This document shows positions 45,840-56,335 of a stretch of DNA of 64,000 bases, piece after piece. Below the pieces are notes generated by a model. That model worked only from the letters and a program-made list of their open reading frames with translations, was not told the origin of the DNA and did no database searches. Where the stretch lies: contig OX336389.2 in assembly GCA_946902985.2 (NCBI GenBank), positions 794,778,979 through 794,842,978 of the forward strand. The letters are read 5' to 3'. The position numbers were made by a program, and so were the translations under genes. Each line of letters begins with the position of its first letter. The stretch's first letter is position 1. The stretch comes from Meconema thalassinum (Eukaryota > Arthropoda > Insecta > Orthoptera > Tettigoniidae).

Positions 45840-46430
45840 GATTCATTTCAACAAGCCGTAGAATCTCAAATTAATCAGATGCTTCAGTTTGGCATCATTG
45901 AATATTCAAGCAGTCCTTACGTAAATTCGTTCATCATAGTTCCTAAAGCAGATGGGAAATTTAGGATTTGTTTAGACGCACGCCTGGTAAATGCACATAT
46001 TTCTTTAAATGATTTAAAGGCAATGTCTATAGAAGAGTTCATGCAGACATTCGAGGGGAAAGAGTATTTCACAAGTGTAGACCGAAGTTCAAGTTTATGG
46101 CAGGTTCCGTTTAGAGTGGATGGCAGAAACTTCACGGCTTTCAGCCATCAATACAATTTATTTCACTCGTCGGGTTCCGGACGGTTTAAAGAGAAGCGCA
46201 GCAGCGCTAATACGTGCACTGAACATAGCGCTGGGTGATGACACAGAAGATTATGTAACGATCTAAATTGGCGGTTTGGTAATAAGGTCATTTGAAGAAT
46301 ACTTAGTTCACTTAAATTGTGCTTTTAAGAAATTAGACAGAGCAGGGTTCACATTAAAGTTGTCAAAGTCTTCGTTCTCCCGGAAAGGGGTGACATTTCT
46401 ATGCCATTGGGTGTCTCGATTACGGGTAAC
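45840..46430 (+). pseudogene. Gypsy-B reverse transcriptase, catalytic box lost
   Basis: The frame around 45879-46238 shows ESQINQMLQFGIIEYSSSPY, then DGKFRICLDARLVNA and FTSVDRSSSLWQVPF, i.e. RT motifs 1-3 with the first catalytic Asp. After a frame change comes GDDTEDYVTI, then, at the YxDD position (~46264-46275), stop-I-G-G-L: the Tyr codon is TAA and both Asp codons read GGC and GGT. Thumb text follows: FKKLDRAGFTLKLSKSSF and VTFLCHWVS. With both aspartates gone, this RT could not work even if the frame were whole. Confidence 0.85.
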
Positions 46431-46579
46431 ACCCTAGGAAAGACGGGTGAATACAGTTTTTGGCGCTAGTGCACCGAGGAATGCAAAATATTTGTAATGT
46501 TATCTTGGAACTTGTAATTTCTTTCAACGATTCATAATGAAGTATGCAGGGCAGATAAAACCATTTCGGGAGCTCCTTA

Positions 46580-47060
46580 AAACAGGCAGTAAATAGAGGT
46601 GGGAGGTGACTCATGACGAGGCATTCCGCGCTCTGAAACGGGGTTTCGAGAATGCTGTTGTACTAAGGTATCCGCTAAGAGACCAGGAATATGTACTCAT
46701 GACGGATGCGTCACATATTGGGATAGCTGGTGTATTGTTTAAGAGGGACACGGAAAATAATTTGAAGATCGTATATTTAGCCTCGCGTGGACTTACAACC
46801 GCGGAGAAAAGATATACGATCACAGAGCTTGAGCTACTCGGAATTGTATTCAGTTTAGGGAAATTCAGAATGTACGTGCTAGGAAGCAGATTCGAGATAC
46901 ATACAGACCACCATGCATTAGTTTTTATGAAGATATGTAAATTAAGTTTAAATAGAGTTAGGTCAGTAGATGGATTCTTGCTCTTCAGGAATACGACTTT
47001 GAAGTTAAGCAAAAAAAAAAAAAAAGGAAGGACAACTTTCTTGCAGATATGCTGTAACGT
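46580..47060 (+). pseudogene. Gypsy-B RNase H
   Basis: A frame of 155 codons (46606-47073) contains MTDASHIGIAGVLF (first catalytic Asp), LASRGLTTAEKRYTITELELLGIV (catalytic Glu in TELELL) and IHTDHHALVFM (third acidic residue). These are the diagnostic RNase H motifs in order. The end is damaged by an A14 run at about 47010-47023, after which the frame is shifted. In a live element it would remove RNA from the RNA-DNA hybrid during reverse transcription. Confidence 0.88.
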
Positions 47061-47123
47061 GAGTCCAGTCTAAGTAACAATAACTCAATTATTAAGGCCG
47101 AGGAAGATATTCTGCTATGCGCC

Positions 47124-48300
47124 TTGCTCAACATTCTTAGAAACATGTTGGTGGAGCAGCAGGATGACGCAATCTTGGGTGAGCCACTTGCGAGGTTGGA
47201 AGCTGGTGAATTGGAGGTTGTGAAATTTGGGACGTTCACATTTAGGATGCATAACGGACTTCTTGCACGGAAGTGTAAGAAGGACCACTGGGCAATATGT
47301 GTACCAACCACTTTGAGGGAGAATCTTATATGGTTCCTACACAGGGAACGTCAAAATCAAGGTGCTCTATGAAATTTGACATGACTTTAATAGGGAGAAG
47401 ATGGGAAGTTAGGAAAACTCTCGCTAAGTGTGGCCTTTCTCAGAAGAGTAAATATCCAGTTAAATATCTAATCAGTGAGAAACAGGTGGTTCACACAAGA
47501 AGGCCCGGAGAACTATTGTGTGTGGACCTATTTGGACCTGCAGTTAAAGGTCAGTTCGGCTACGAATACATCTTTGTAGTGATTGATGCATTCAGTACGT
47601 ACATCAAACTATATGTGTTAATGAAAGCCACGGGTCTCGCTTGTAGCCGAGTGATCATTAATAAGTATTTTATATACCTGAGTTTAGCATTCCGCTCAGG
47701 ATTTTGTCTGACAGTGGACCGCAGTCCACTGCAAAGCATTGGAGAACCAACATGCAGAAGGCCGAAATCACACATGCCCACTCATCTGAAAGATTACCAC
47801 AAGGAAATTTAGTTGAACGTTCGATGAAGAAATTACCTCGTTTAATACGCACTCTATTGGACGACAAGCATTCAGCCTGGGTCACACAACTTCCCAAAGT
47901 TGATACTTGCCTAATTCGGTCCAGCATGACAGTACGGAATTGACGCCCTATGAAATTAATTTTGGAAGGAGACCCCATACTGAACTAGCTAGAGTACTGG
48001 GTTTAAATGAGGGAATACAACCGGGGATGGATTATATTGTCCATTTGGCAAAACAGAATTTAACTAAAGCAGCACAGAAAAAAATTCACCAACAAAAACA
48101 TACTAAATTCGACCTTTTAACCCAGGAGACCGCGTCTTGTTAAAGGTTATGAAACAGTCAGATGGAATAGAAAGATGAAAAAGTTCTCTCTTTTGTTTTC
48201 GGGGACATATATTGTGTCCAAGCGTATAGGGAAGACGGCTCTTGTTTTGGAGAATTAGAAGGGAATTCAACTTTACGGCACTTATAAAATAAATAGTCTG
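47124..48300 (+). pseudogene. Gypsy-B integrase, frameshifted
   Basis: Several frames add up to an integrase. 47330-47370 retains FLHRERQNQGAL (zinc-binding region). A 171-codon frame (47297-47812) has RRPGELLCVDLFGPAVKGQ (first catalytic Asp) and VVIDAFSTYIKLY. A second frame (47704-47943) contains SDSGPQST (second Asp) and GNLVERSMKKLPRLI (catalytic Glu). A third (47907-48143) gives STELTPYEINFGRRP and a basic tail. All three catalytic acids are present but in different frames. After 48143 there is KVMKQSDG... in the position of the C-terminal domain. It is dead. Confidence 0.8.
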
Positions 48301-48334
48301 CGTAAGTATATTACGTGACGAGCCCTGCAATGAA

Positions 48335-48360
48335 TAAGATGGGGGGGGGGGGGGGAGGAG
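48335..48360 (+). promoter_or_regulatory. Polypurine tract with a run of 15 G
   Basis: 'aagat' followed by 15 G (48341-48355) and 'aggag', just after the Gypsy-B integrase. A purine run here is expected to prime plus-strand DNA synthesis, right before a 3' LTR. Such a G run also invites slippage in sequencing. Confidence 0.5.
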
Positions 48361-49621
48361 CACTCAGGGAAAATGCTAGCCGTGAAGAATGCACTCTGCG
48401 CCTAAATCTTAATAATCCGAGGCCTGTTTTAGTCAGTGTTACCGAGTTCAAGGTCCTTCAGTAGACCTGCAGAGCTGAATGTCTGTTTAGATTATGCGAG
48501 GCGAAGGTGAGATTAGTCGCCGACATTTAAGATAATTCTTCACGTTTACCACACACGACGTAGCACACAGATCTTAGGTATTGCCGGCCAGGTAAGATTT
48601 TGAGTGGAAACAAGTCCACTGTCTACGCTAGGGGAATGACCTTAGTGTATTATGGAGAGAAGGTGTAAATAAAGGGCAGCGGTAACTAGGTCATGGTCAC
48701 GAAGGTCGGCTGGTCTGGTACATAGTATTTAAGGTTGTTCAATGAGAGATAGAGACGGAGATAACTATGAGTGGGGAGGCTACTGATGAAGTAAGCAGAC
48801 TAGTGGGGCACGGCGTGAGCGCTCGCGACATCTCGGACGTTGACACGTAAATTAAAGGGATCAATGGGTCTCGCACAGCACAGAAATAAAAGATTATAGG
48901 TATTTCTACGTCTGTGCTTTTTTCAGATATTAAATTGTTGTAATTTACAGAGAGTTTGGGTAGCGAATTCAAGGCGCATCTCGTTAAACAAGAAAATAAA
49001 GTGATCGTGTGATTTTGTGAAACAGATGTCATATAGAGCACTATACTGCGACATAACATTAAAGGTATTATCGTCTCCAAAAAGCATATACCAGTAGCCA
49101 CAAAGTTTGAAGTATAATACAAGTGGCAAAAGTGATTATGTGACAAAACATTACGTCACGAGAAAAAGTGATGAAAATTAAAACTGATTGTAAACACATA
49201 AACACACAAATGTACTTTTATCCAAACACTTATAGGATTCAGTGAAGTTGGGCGGAAAATATCGCAGAAATGATAAGACACGATATAAATGAGTGCATAT
49301 GATGCATTTGACACAAAAACAATGACGTGAAAACCTCGTTGAAGAATAGACATGTAGTAAATTTGAGGGTATTTTATTGTATTTTGTATATATTTTGTAC
49401 GGTTTTTGTTTATTTACACGTATCTCTGGAAAATCACGTGTATATAGTTGCTCTATACATCACGTGATGTTCCAGGACGAATGTAACGTTTTTATAGAGC
49501 ACATATGCCATTGCAACATTTCTTGTGAGCATATGACTACATTCAACACTTGGGCTCTCAGTTGATAGATACCACGACCACGTTACAACAGTTACAGATT
49601 TGGAATCACTTTAACCGTGCA
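48361..49621. other. Possible Gypsy-B 3' LTR region, then spacer
   Basis: 48726 'tatttaagg' is a TATA-like box, and 48930 'attaaattg' could be a poly(A) signal, so 48361-48960 may be a 3' LTR. There is no second copy to prove it. The rest of the region, to 49621, has no recognised feature. Confidence 0.3.
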
Positions 49622-49625
49622 GTGC

Positions 49626-49663
<38 letters not shown>

Positions 49664-49745
49664 TAATAATAATAATATCATTATTTTATTATCTTTATTA
49701 TTATTAATATTATTATTACTATTATTATAATTATTATTATAAGTG
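49622..49745 (+). repeat. (AAT)n followed by (ATT)n microsatellite
   Basis: About 60 bp of AAT/AAC-like repeats, then a reversed ATT run to 49745, giving an imperfect inverted repeat that could fold. Confidence 0.9.
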
Positions 49746-50596
49746 TGATACAAGCTTGATTCATAATTGCAGACCACCAAATTTAAGTATTTAGTATTAT
49801 GAATATTGAAGAAATAGCTGGCTGGCTGCAGTCAATAAAGGGAAAGGCTTTAGTCAAAGTGGCGATATGAACACGGATGTTTGGAAGGAAACAAGAACCT
49901 ACTTAAAAACAATGGAATGGTAGTAAGTAACCAGGTGACTCACTCCATTAAATAAAATACCAGAGAGAAGATAGTAGCGTAGCGAATGGCACAAACCTGT
50001 ATGAACCATAAGGCGATGTACCAAGTACAAGCAAAGTGAATTCAAGCGTTATAAAAACAAAGTGTTCAGACCGGTATTTAAGTGGGGAATTATTATCATT
50101 AAAGTATAAACTACTTTATTGCAATATAATTTTTCACAAAGACAATCAAATGTAATGTTAACGCAATGGTATGCAACGAAAAATTACATGATAATTTGGT
50201 GATGATAATTATATTAAAATTGCTGAGGCTTTGAGGAAAACCACAATCCTCATATCTAATTCAAACTTAAGAAGTCAAAGATGAGGAATAAATTATAAAT
50301 CATTGTGAGATTTAAAAGACGATGAGATAAAATATAATTTATTCATAAATTTGACGGATGCAACAGAAAACCTTATGTAAATAGGAGCCTGTTTATAGAA
50401 ATATATAAATATGGTCGTAAAAACAACGAATGTGCAAGGCCATATTGAAACGGACAAGAATAATACAGTGGACCTATGGGAGACTACAAATAATGCCCTA
50501 AACTTAAAAATGATGACTCAGTATATGATTCCATTGATGAATATACGAATGTAAGAAAGGTGAGTAAGGAAAGTGTAACAGATCATTTTTCATGTA
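49746..50596. other. AT-rich spacer, nothing recognised
   Basis: No frames above 61 codons; 50560-50745 belongs mostly to the Tc1 terminal region. Confidence 0.5.
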
Positions 50597-52057
50597 CACA
50601 TCAAAAAAAGTTTTGCATCACCTCGGTTCCAAGAGTTCCGGAACCGTTAAATACAAAGGGAATAGAGATCAACACAAACAACATTTCAGCTCGTTTTATT
50701 GCTCATGAGACCCACACATTGCATGTTGTACCATCATACAGCTAGACTTTCAGCATTTGTGGTCCAGATTGCAGTACACACCACTACCTCTAATACCCAG
50801 TAGCACGTCCTCTTGCATTGATGCATGCCTGTATTCGCCGTGGCATACTATCCACAAGTTCATCAAGACACTGTTGGTCCAAATTGTCCCACTCCTCAAC
50901 GACAATTCGGCGTAAATCTCTCAGAGTGGTTGGTGGGTCAAGACGTCCATAAACAGCCCTTTTCAACATATCCCAGGCATGTTCGATAGGGTTCATGTCT
51001 GGCGAACATGCTGGCCACTGTAGTCGAGCGATGTCGTTATCTTGAAGGAACGCATTCACAAGATGTGCACGATGAGGTCGAGAATTGTCGTCCATGAAGA
51101 CAAATGCCTCTCCAATATTCTGCCGATATGGTTGCACTATGGGTCGGAGGATGTCATTCAGGTATCGTAAAGCCGTTTCGGAGCCTTCCATGACCACCAG
51201 TGGCGTACGTCGGCCCCACATAATGCCACCCCAAAACATCAGGGAACCACCACCTTGCTGCACTCGCTGGACAGTGTGTCTAAGACGTTCAGCCTGACCA
51301 GGGTGCCTCCAAACACGTCTCCGACGATTGTCTGGTTGAAGGCATATGCGACACTCATCGGTGAAGAGAACGTGATGCCAATTCCGTGGGGTCCATTCAG
51401 CATGTTGTTGGGCCCATCTGTACCGCGCTGCATGGTGTCGGGGTTGCAAAGCTGGACCTCGCCATGGACGTCGGGAGTGAAGTTGCGCATCATGCAGCCT
51501 ATTGCGCACAGTTTGAGTGGAAACACGACGTCCTGTGGCTGAACGAAACGCATTATTCAACATGGTGGCATTGCTGTCAGGGTTCCTCCGAGCGGCAATC
51601 CGTAAGTAGCGGTCATCCACTACAGTAGTAGCCCTTGGGCGGCCTGAGCGAGGCCTGTCATCGACAGTTCCTGTATCTCTGTACCTCCTCCATGTCCGAA
51701 CAACATCGCTTTGGTTTACTCTGAGACGCCTGGAAACTTCCCTTGTTGAGAGCCCTTCTTGACACAAAGTAACAATGCGGACGCGATCGAACTGCGGTAT
51801 TGACCTTCTAGGCATGGTAGAACTACAGACAACATGAGCAGCGTACCTTCGTCCTGGTGGAATGACTGGAACTGATCGGCTGTCGTACCCCCTCCGTCTA
51901 ATAGGCCCTGCTCATGCATGGTTGTTTACATCTTTGAGCAGTTCTAGTGACATCTATGAACAGTCAAAGGGACTGTATCTTGGATACAATATACACAGTC
52001 AACGTCTATATGCCGGAGATCTGGGAACCGAGGTGATGCAAAACTTTTTTTGATGTG
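50597..52057 (-). mobile_element. Tc1-family transposon, near intact
   Basis: Terminal inverted repeats: the first ~34 bp from 50597 ('cacatcaaaaaaagttttgc' and onward through 'atcacctcggttcc') are identical to the complement of the right end, and weaker identity extends ~10 bp further. The left flank is TA; the right flank is TG where TA is expected, so the duplication has one mutation or is lost. Length is ~1.46 kb, transposase on the minus strand. Confidence 0.93.
50790..51815 (-). CDS. Tc1-family transposase, DD34E, intact
   Basis: 341 codons from an ATG at 51815 to a stop at 50790, uninterrupted. Transposase for cut-and-paste movement into TA dinucleotides. Residues 1-60 form the N-terminal helix-turn-helix (RVRIVTLCQEGLSTREVSRR) and end in the GRPR linker. 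A second helical region covers about 65-115. The catalytic triad is complete: D153 (FTDECRI), D243 (MDDNSRPH) and E278 (SPDMNPIEH), with 34 residues between the last two, as in Tc1. Length is typical (340-350). Upstream and downstream lie the terminal inverted repeats, so the copy looks capable of movement, although activity cannot be told from sequence. The start is the first ATG, ~240 bp inside the element end. Confidence 0.95.
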   Translation of the reverse strand: MPRRSIPQFDRVRIVTLCQEGLSTREVSRRLRVNQSDVVRTWRRYRDTGTVDDRPRSGRPRATTVVDDRYLRIAARRNPDSNATMLNNAFRSATGRRVSTQTVRNRLHDAQLHSRRPWRGPALQPRHHAARYRWAQQHAEWTPRNWHHVLFTDECRICLQPDNRRRRVWRHPGQAERLRHTVQRVQQGGGSLMFWGGIMWGRRTPLVVMEGSETALRYLNDILRPIVQPYRQNIGEAFVFMDDNSRPHRAHLVNAFLQDNDIARLQWPACSPDMNPIEHAWDMLKRAVYGRLDPPTTLRDLRRIVVEEWDNLDQQCLDELVDSMPRRIQACINARGRATGY

Positions 52058-52258
52058 TGAACTTTACACGATCATTTTGATAGGGGGGTACACAACTCTA
52101 ACCAAAATCTGTGCAATTGGCCTAAAGATGACACTGTGACTAATTCATTATTTATGCCAGAGTGTACAATATTATCCAAGACGTCATTATATTGATCAGT
52201 AGGCATGGCAGTCATCATCATCGGCTTTAACTCGAATCCGAGTATAAATCTTCTTCCT

Positions 52259-53824
52259 TCAGTCCAGTTTGTGAATGTGTTTACGGTGAATAAAGAGTCC
52301 AATCCTGGCATGGAACAAGCATCCACACAAGTCACATAGTATTGCTGGAGGAGGACGTGGTTGGGCTGCTCGATGTTTCCTATCTTGACGCTTGGCCTCT
52401 TCATGTGTGGGTCGATCCCTTTCAAACGTCTTTACAGTATTCGAGATGGTACGGCGCCAAGTTGAGCGGTCTTCAGCCAGCATGTCCCAGGTTTGTGAAT
52501 CAAGACCTGTCAATTTCATGGTCTGCTTAAATTGGTCCTTGTAGCGCCTCTTTGGACCACTATGAGGTCTGGTGCCATAGCATATCTCACCATATAGCAT
52601 TTGACGAGGAAATCTCCCATCATCCATCCGATGGACATGACCAATCCATCTAAATTGGTGACCTATTATGGATGATTCTATGCTGTTGATTTGAGCCTTT
52701 TCCAGAACAGAAATATTGGTAATGCGGTCTTCCCATTTAATCCTCAGGATTGACCGAAGTTTTTGTAGGTGGAAACGCTGAAGCTTCCTAAGATCACGTC
52801 GGTAAAGGGTCCACGTTTCACAGCCATACAACAATGTAGAAATGACTACTGCTTTGTACACCATAAGCTTTGTACTCATGGACATATCTTTATTCATGAA
52901 GAACCGGTGCGCTAATCGTCCATATGCTGCATGGGCTGCGCCAATTCTCTTATCCACATCTTGCTCACAGGTACAGCTCACAGAAATGGTACTGCCCAGG
53001 TACGAGAAGTGGTCTACCTGTTCTAATGGCAAATTTGAGAAGGAGATATTGAGCTGAGGAAGAGGTGTGCCTGGTGAAGGTTGTGCCAAGACTTTAGTCT
53101 TATTGACATTCATGGTAAGACCAAAGCGATCACATGCACTTTTGTAACAATTAACTGACTCTTGCAGCTCTTCTGGTGTGAGAGTTGGTGACGCAGCATC
53201 AGCTGCATACAACATGTTAGTAACCTTAGTAACCTGAGTTTTCCTCAAGGAGCGGAGACGAGTTAGGTTGAAAAGCCCTCCATCAAAACGATACTTGACC
53301 TCCACACCTGGGATGTTTGTGGGTGAATCATAAAGCATTGCAGCCAAGTACAGCGCAAAAAGCGTTGGAGCCAGTACACATCCTTGTTTCAGTCCATGGG
53401 TAATGGGAAATTCATCGGACATCTTATTCTGATGGCAAACCTGACCTGTCATGCCATCATGGAGAGCCTTGATTAGACCTACAAAACGCTGAGGGCAACC
53501 AAACCGCTTCAGCACCGCCCACATGGCTGGTCTTGGAACCGAATCAAATGCCTTTTCCAAGTCATAAAAGACCGGATTCTGTTGTTCTCTACATTTTTCT
53601 TGTAGCTGTCGCACACGGAAATTCAAGTCAATTGTGCTTCTGGAAGTTCTAAATCCACATTGTGACTCCTGGAGGATCCTCTCAGAGATAACCTTGAGGC
53701 GGTTAAGTAGGTTAAGTAGAATTCTTGCAAGAATCTTCCCCACAATTGATAGCAGTGATATACCGCGGTAGTTGCCACAAACACTGCGATCACCCTTTTT
53801 TAAAGATAGTGGCGATAGTGGCAT
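52259..53824 (-). pseudogene. LINE RT and C-terminal zinc finger (split frame)
   Basis: A 521-codon frame. RT motifs in order: NYRGISLLSIVGKILARILL (~18-37), CGFRTSRSTIDL, FYDLEKAFDSV (first catalytic Asp, ~88), GLKQGCVLAPTLF, then the catalytic box at 206-209 reads YAAD where the family has YADD, one GAT-to-GCT change. Then NKTKVL, DHFSYLGSTI, LLYGCETWTL and RWIGHVHRM. It ends in a C2H2 finger (CDLCG...HRKHIH, last ~30 residues). The first ~8 residues come from the wrong frame: the real upstream continuation is the other ORF, broken by a frame shift at a T/A-rich run near 53794-53804. Loss of a catalytic Asp means this copy cannot reverse transcribe. Confidence 0.9.
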
Positions 53825-55643
53825 TCTTTAGGTCTCCAGGTACCTTTCTTGATTCCCATATTCTGAGGATAAGGATGAAAATTCTTATTTTGAGGGAATG
53901 ACCTCCGGCTTGAATTAGTTCCAGAGGGATGTTATCTGGGACAGGTGCTTTTCTGGGTTTCAATTGGGTGAGAGCCGCACTGAATTCATGATAAGTAGGA
54001 GGTACTGCCAACCACAGTTGTTCAGGTTGTTGCGACACATCACAGAGGAAGTTTTCAGCAGCTTCTGATGGACGATTTAGGAGATTGGAGAAGTGCTCCT
54101 TCCAGCGTTCCAAGATTTCTTGACTATCAGTAAAGGTAGTAGAATTATCAGCGCTTTTCAGTGTACCTGATGATGAGCGAGATGGTCCATATATTTCCTT
54201 GAGTACGGCATAGATGTTCCTCAAGTCTCGATCATCCGATAGTCTCTGCAGTTCCTGAGCCTTCTGTTGCCACCAAGTATTTTTAATCTGCCTAATCTGC
54301 GTCTGGCATTTACCCTTGAGTTCCAGTAGTTTATCTGTCTTTGTGTTGGGAGTTGGGTCTTGAAGATGGGCAAGATTGGCATTCCTTTTGGCATTGATGA
54401 GGGACAGAATTTCCTCATTGTTGTCATCAAACCAGTCTTGTCTTTTCCGCACTATAAAACCAATGGTTTCCTCAGCTGACTGTGTGATAATCTTCTGTAA
54501 TGTGGCCCATTCTTGCTGAATATCATTTGTTACTGGGTTTTCTGATAACTGGGTGACGATCCTGTTTACAAAATGTTTGTACATGGATTCATCCTGAAGT
54601 TTGGATGTATTAAACTTCTTTCTTGGCAAATTTTTGATGTTCCTAGGTGGTTTAGGTCTGATGGATATCCTGAGCTTACATATAAGAAGTTTATGATCTG
54701 TCCAACAATCGTCTATATTCCTTGATGTTCTGGTAATAAGAGTGTCCTTATTACCACATTGCCGGGTAATGATATAATCAAGAATGTGCCAATGTTTGGA
54801 ACGAGGATGCATCCACGTGGTTTTGAAGCGGTCAGGTAGCCGGAACTGCGTGTTGGTAATGAAAAGTTCGTGTTCTGCACAAAGACCAAGAAGCAACAGT
54901 CCATTGGGATTACATTTTCCAAGTCCCTGTTTGCCCATCACATTATTCCATAGCCTGTGATCTTTCCCAACTCTGGCATTGAAGTCACCGAGGAGCAAGA
55001 GTTTATCTGCAGATGGTACCTTGGAGATGATTTCACTTAGCTGATTATAGAACTGAGCCTTTAGTTCATCATCAGAATCTAAGGTAGGAGCATAGGCAGA
55101 GATGAGTGTAATAAAGGAACCTCCTGAGAGTGGTATGCGGAGAGTCATGAGCCTTTCGCTGATTGCAATGGGCGTAAATGGGTGATAATTTACCAGTTTG
55201 GACTTCACAGCGAAGCCCACACCATGAATACGACATTCACCCTCCTCCTTTCCTTTCCGGAAGATGGTATATCCTGTTCCAGATTCAGTAATCTTGCCTT
55301 CAGAAGACAGCCTAGTTTCACTAAGAGCAGCAATGTCAACGTTGAGTCTTGATAACTCATGGTTTACGAGAGCTGACCTTCTCTCAGGTCTAACGTTATT
55401 GTCCAAATCAAGCAAGGTTCTGATGTTCCATGATCCAATAATCAATTTGTGATTCTTTACTGTTTTTGAGTTTCGACCGCATGAGGGGTGACCTGCTGAG
55501 TGCGGTTGCCCAGCCGGACCAAGATTGTGACTTCCGATGTTTAGCCCACCTTTTCTAGGGCCTTCCCCATGTGGGGTGGGCAGTGGTGATCCTAAATAGG
55601 CCTGCCCAAACACAGATGCAGGACCGAATTCCTGAGTAGTCAC
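53790..55643 (-). CDS. LINE endonuclease and RT N-terminal region
   Basis: A 617-codon frame that starts at an ATG (55643) and ends right after ATIFKKG, overlapping the RT frame by 35 bp because of one frame shift. The endonuclease (~67-330) has the APE landmarks: KLIIGSWNIRTL, ALSETRLSS (metal-binding Glu), LLLLGDFNARVGKDHR, IHILDYII-type segment (ILDYIITRQ) and CWTDHKLLI (catalytic DH). This domain nicks the target for target-primed insertion. After a linker, from ~530 it contains the RT fingers beginning: ALTQLKPRKAPVPDNIPLELI. Endonuclease residues look intact. The first ~60 residues are Gly/Pro-rich with no domain; an earlier start is possible but unsupported. Confidence 0.88.
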   Translation of the reverse strand: MTTQEFGPASVFGQAYLGSPLPTPHGEGPRKGGLNIGSHNLGPAGQPHSAGHPSCGRNSKTVKNHKLIIGSWNIRTLLDLDNNVRPERRSALVNHELSRLNVDIAALSETRLSSEGKITESGTGYTIFRKGKEEGECRIHGVGFAVKSKLVNYHPFTPIAISERLMTLRIPLSGGSFITLISAYAPTLDSDDELKAQFYNQLSEIISKVPSADKLLLLGDFNARVGKDHRLWNNVMGKQGLGKCNPNGLLLLGLCAEHELFITNTQFRLPDRFKTTWMHPRSKHWHILDYIITRQCGNKDTLITRTSRNIDDCWTDHKLLICKLRISIRPKPPRNIKNLPRKKFNTSKLQDESMYKHFVNRIVTQLSENPVTNDIQQEWATLQKIITQSAEETIGFIVRKRQDWFDDNNEEILSLINAKRNANLAHLQDPTPNTKTDKLLELKGKCQTQIRQIKNTWWQQKAQELQRLSDDRDLRNIYAVLKEIYGPSRSSSGTLKSADNSTTFTDSQEILERWKEHFSNLLNRPSEAAENFLCDVSQQPEQLWLAVPPTYHEFSAALTQLKPRKAPVPDNIPLELIQAGGHSLKIRIFILILRIWESRKVPGDLKNATIATIFKKG

Positions 55644-56240
55644 AGAGTCTCCGGAAGACGACCATCACACATCTGCTGCCAACGTGCAGGTCCGAACTAG
55701 GGGCTTCCAGTTACACCCATAACCTGCCCCCACCGTCCGTATCCCATCGCCTTTGGACTTTGAAAAGTGACGTTCGGAAGAAGTGCCACTGGCATGAATT
55801 TGTTTAGGGTGGATCTCAGTTTGCCAGGACGAGACCCACACACTATGATCTCTGAGCCTTATCCTGCGGCTCTCAAAGAATGAGACATGCAGGACCGAAC
55901 ACAGAGACTGCAACGAACTGCCGCATACTCAAGTACCACTGAGGTGCGCCTTTACAGCCAGTCCGTCTGGCGTGGCCTTTTCCGCCTCTATGACCGTTGG
56001 GAGCCATGCGAGTGATTGGCTCCTCCTTCGCTCATTTTGCCGTTGGGCCAAAACCTGCCCATCATAACTATGGACAATAGTTTGCCCTATTAAACCTGAG
56101 CAATAGGCTGCCCCTTCCGCCAACCACACTGTGCCATAGTTCACCTCTTTCACTGCAGGTACCGTTGAAGACTTCACCGAAACCCTGGCAAGGGACCCTA
56201 ACAAGGTACTACCAGCCGGGCCAGCTAGACCAGGTTTTTT
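55644..56240 (-). other. 5' leader of the LINE
   Basis: Non-coding on both strands apart from short frames (82-91 codons at 55665-56204, minus) with no motif. Moderately GC-rich compared with the neighbourhood. The element seems to start near 56235, at a stretch of eight A (minus strand). Internal promoters are expected here but none is recognised. Confidence 0.5.
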
Positions 56241-56283
56241 TTAAAGAGGTGTTGCTCCTCTATCACTCCCTACTTGATCTAAC

Positions 56284-56307
56284 TAAATATATATATATAT
56301 ATATATA
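56284..56307. repeat. (TA)n microsatellite
   Basis: About 11 TA units ~45 bp outside the LINE 5' end. Confidence 0.9.
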
Positions 56308-56335
56308 CTGTAACACTGTAGTGCCTATACTATAT

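Larger units (their letters stand above)
44691..48360 (+). mobile_element. Ty3/Gypsy relic 'Gypsy-B', 5' part missing
   Basis: Plus-strand gag tail, degraded protease region, RT, RNase H and integrase in Ty3/Gypsy order, up to a polypurine-like G tract at 48341. It starts directly at the outer edge of Gypsy-A's 5' LTR, with no upstream gag N-terminus or 5' LTR. Either Gypsy-A inserted into it and the left half was lost, or the junction arose by rearrangement. No continuation of Gypsy-B was found left of Gypsy-A at 34.28 kb. Confidence 0.75.
52208..56240 (-). mobile_element. APE-type non-LTR retrotransposon (RTE/CR1-like), near full length
   Basis: One minus-strand coding unit: apurinic-type endonuclease, RT, and a C-terminal zinc finger. 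It is preceded by a ~600-bp 5' region (55644-56240) and followed by a short 3' tail with GATGATGATGA (52208-52220, minus), as in RTE-like elements. Only one frame break splits it. The clade is judged from motif order and the tail, not from alignment. The Tc1 element begins ~150 bp beyond its 3' end. Confidence 0.85.

Noticed and set aside
26100..48960. The 26-28 kb gag and the 44.7-48.3 kb pol as two halves of one element split by Gypsy-A
   Set aside because: I compared the putative LTR at 26.1-27.1 kb with 48.36-49.6 kb and saw no similarity, so there is no support for one element.
49622..49745. Coding Asn-rich frame at 49592-49780 (minus)
   Set aside because: It is a translation of the AAT microsatellite.
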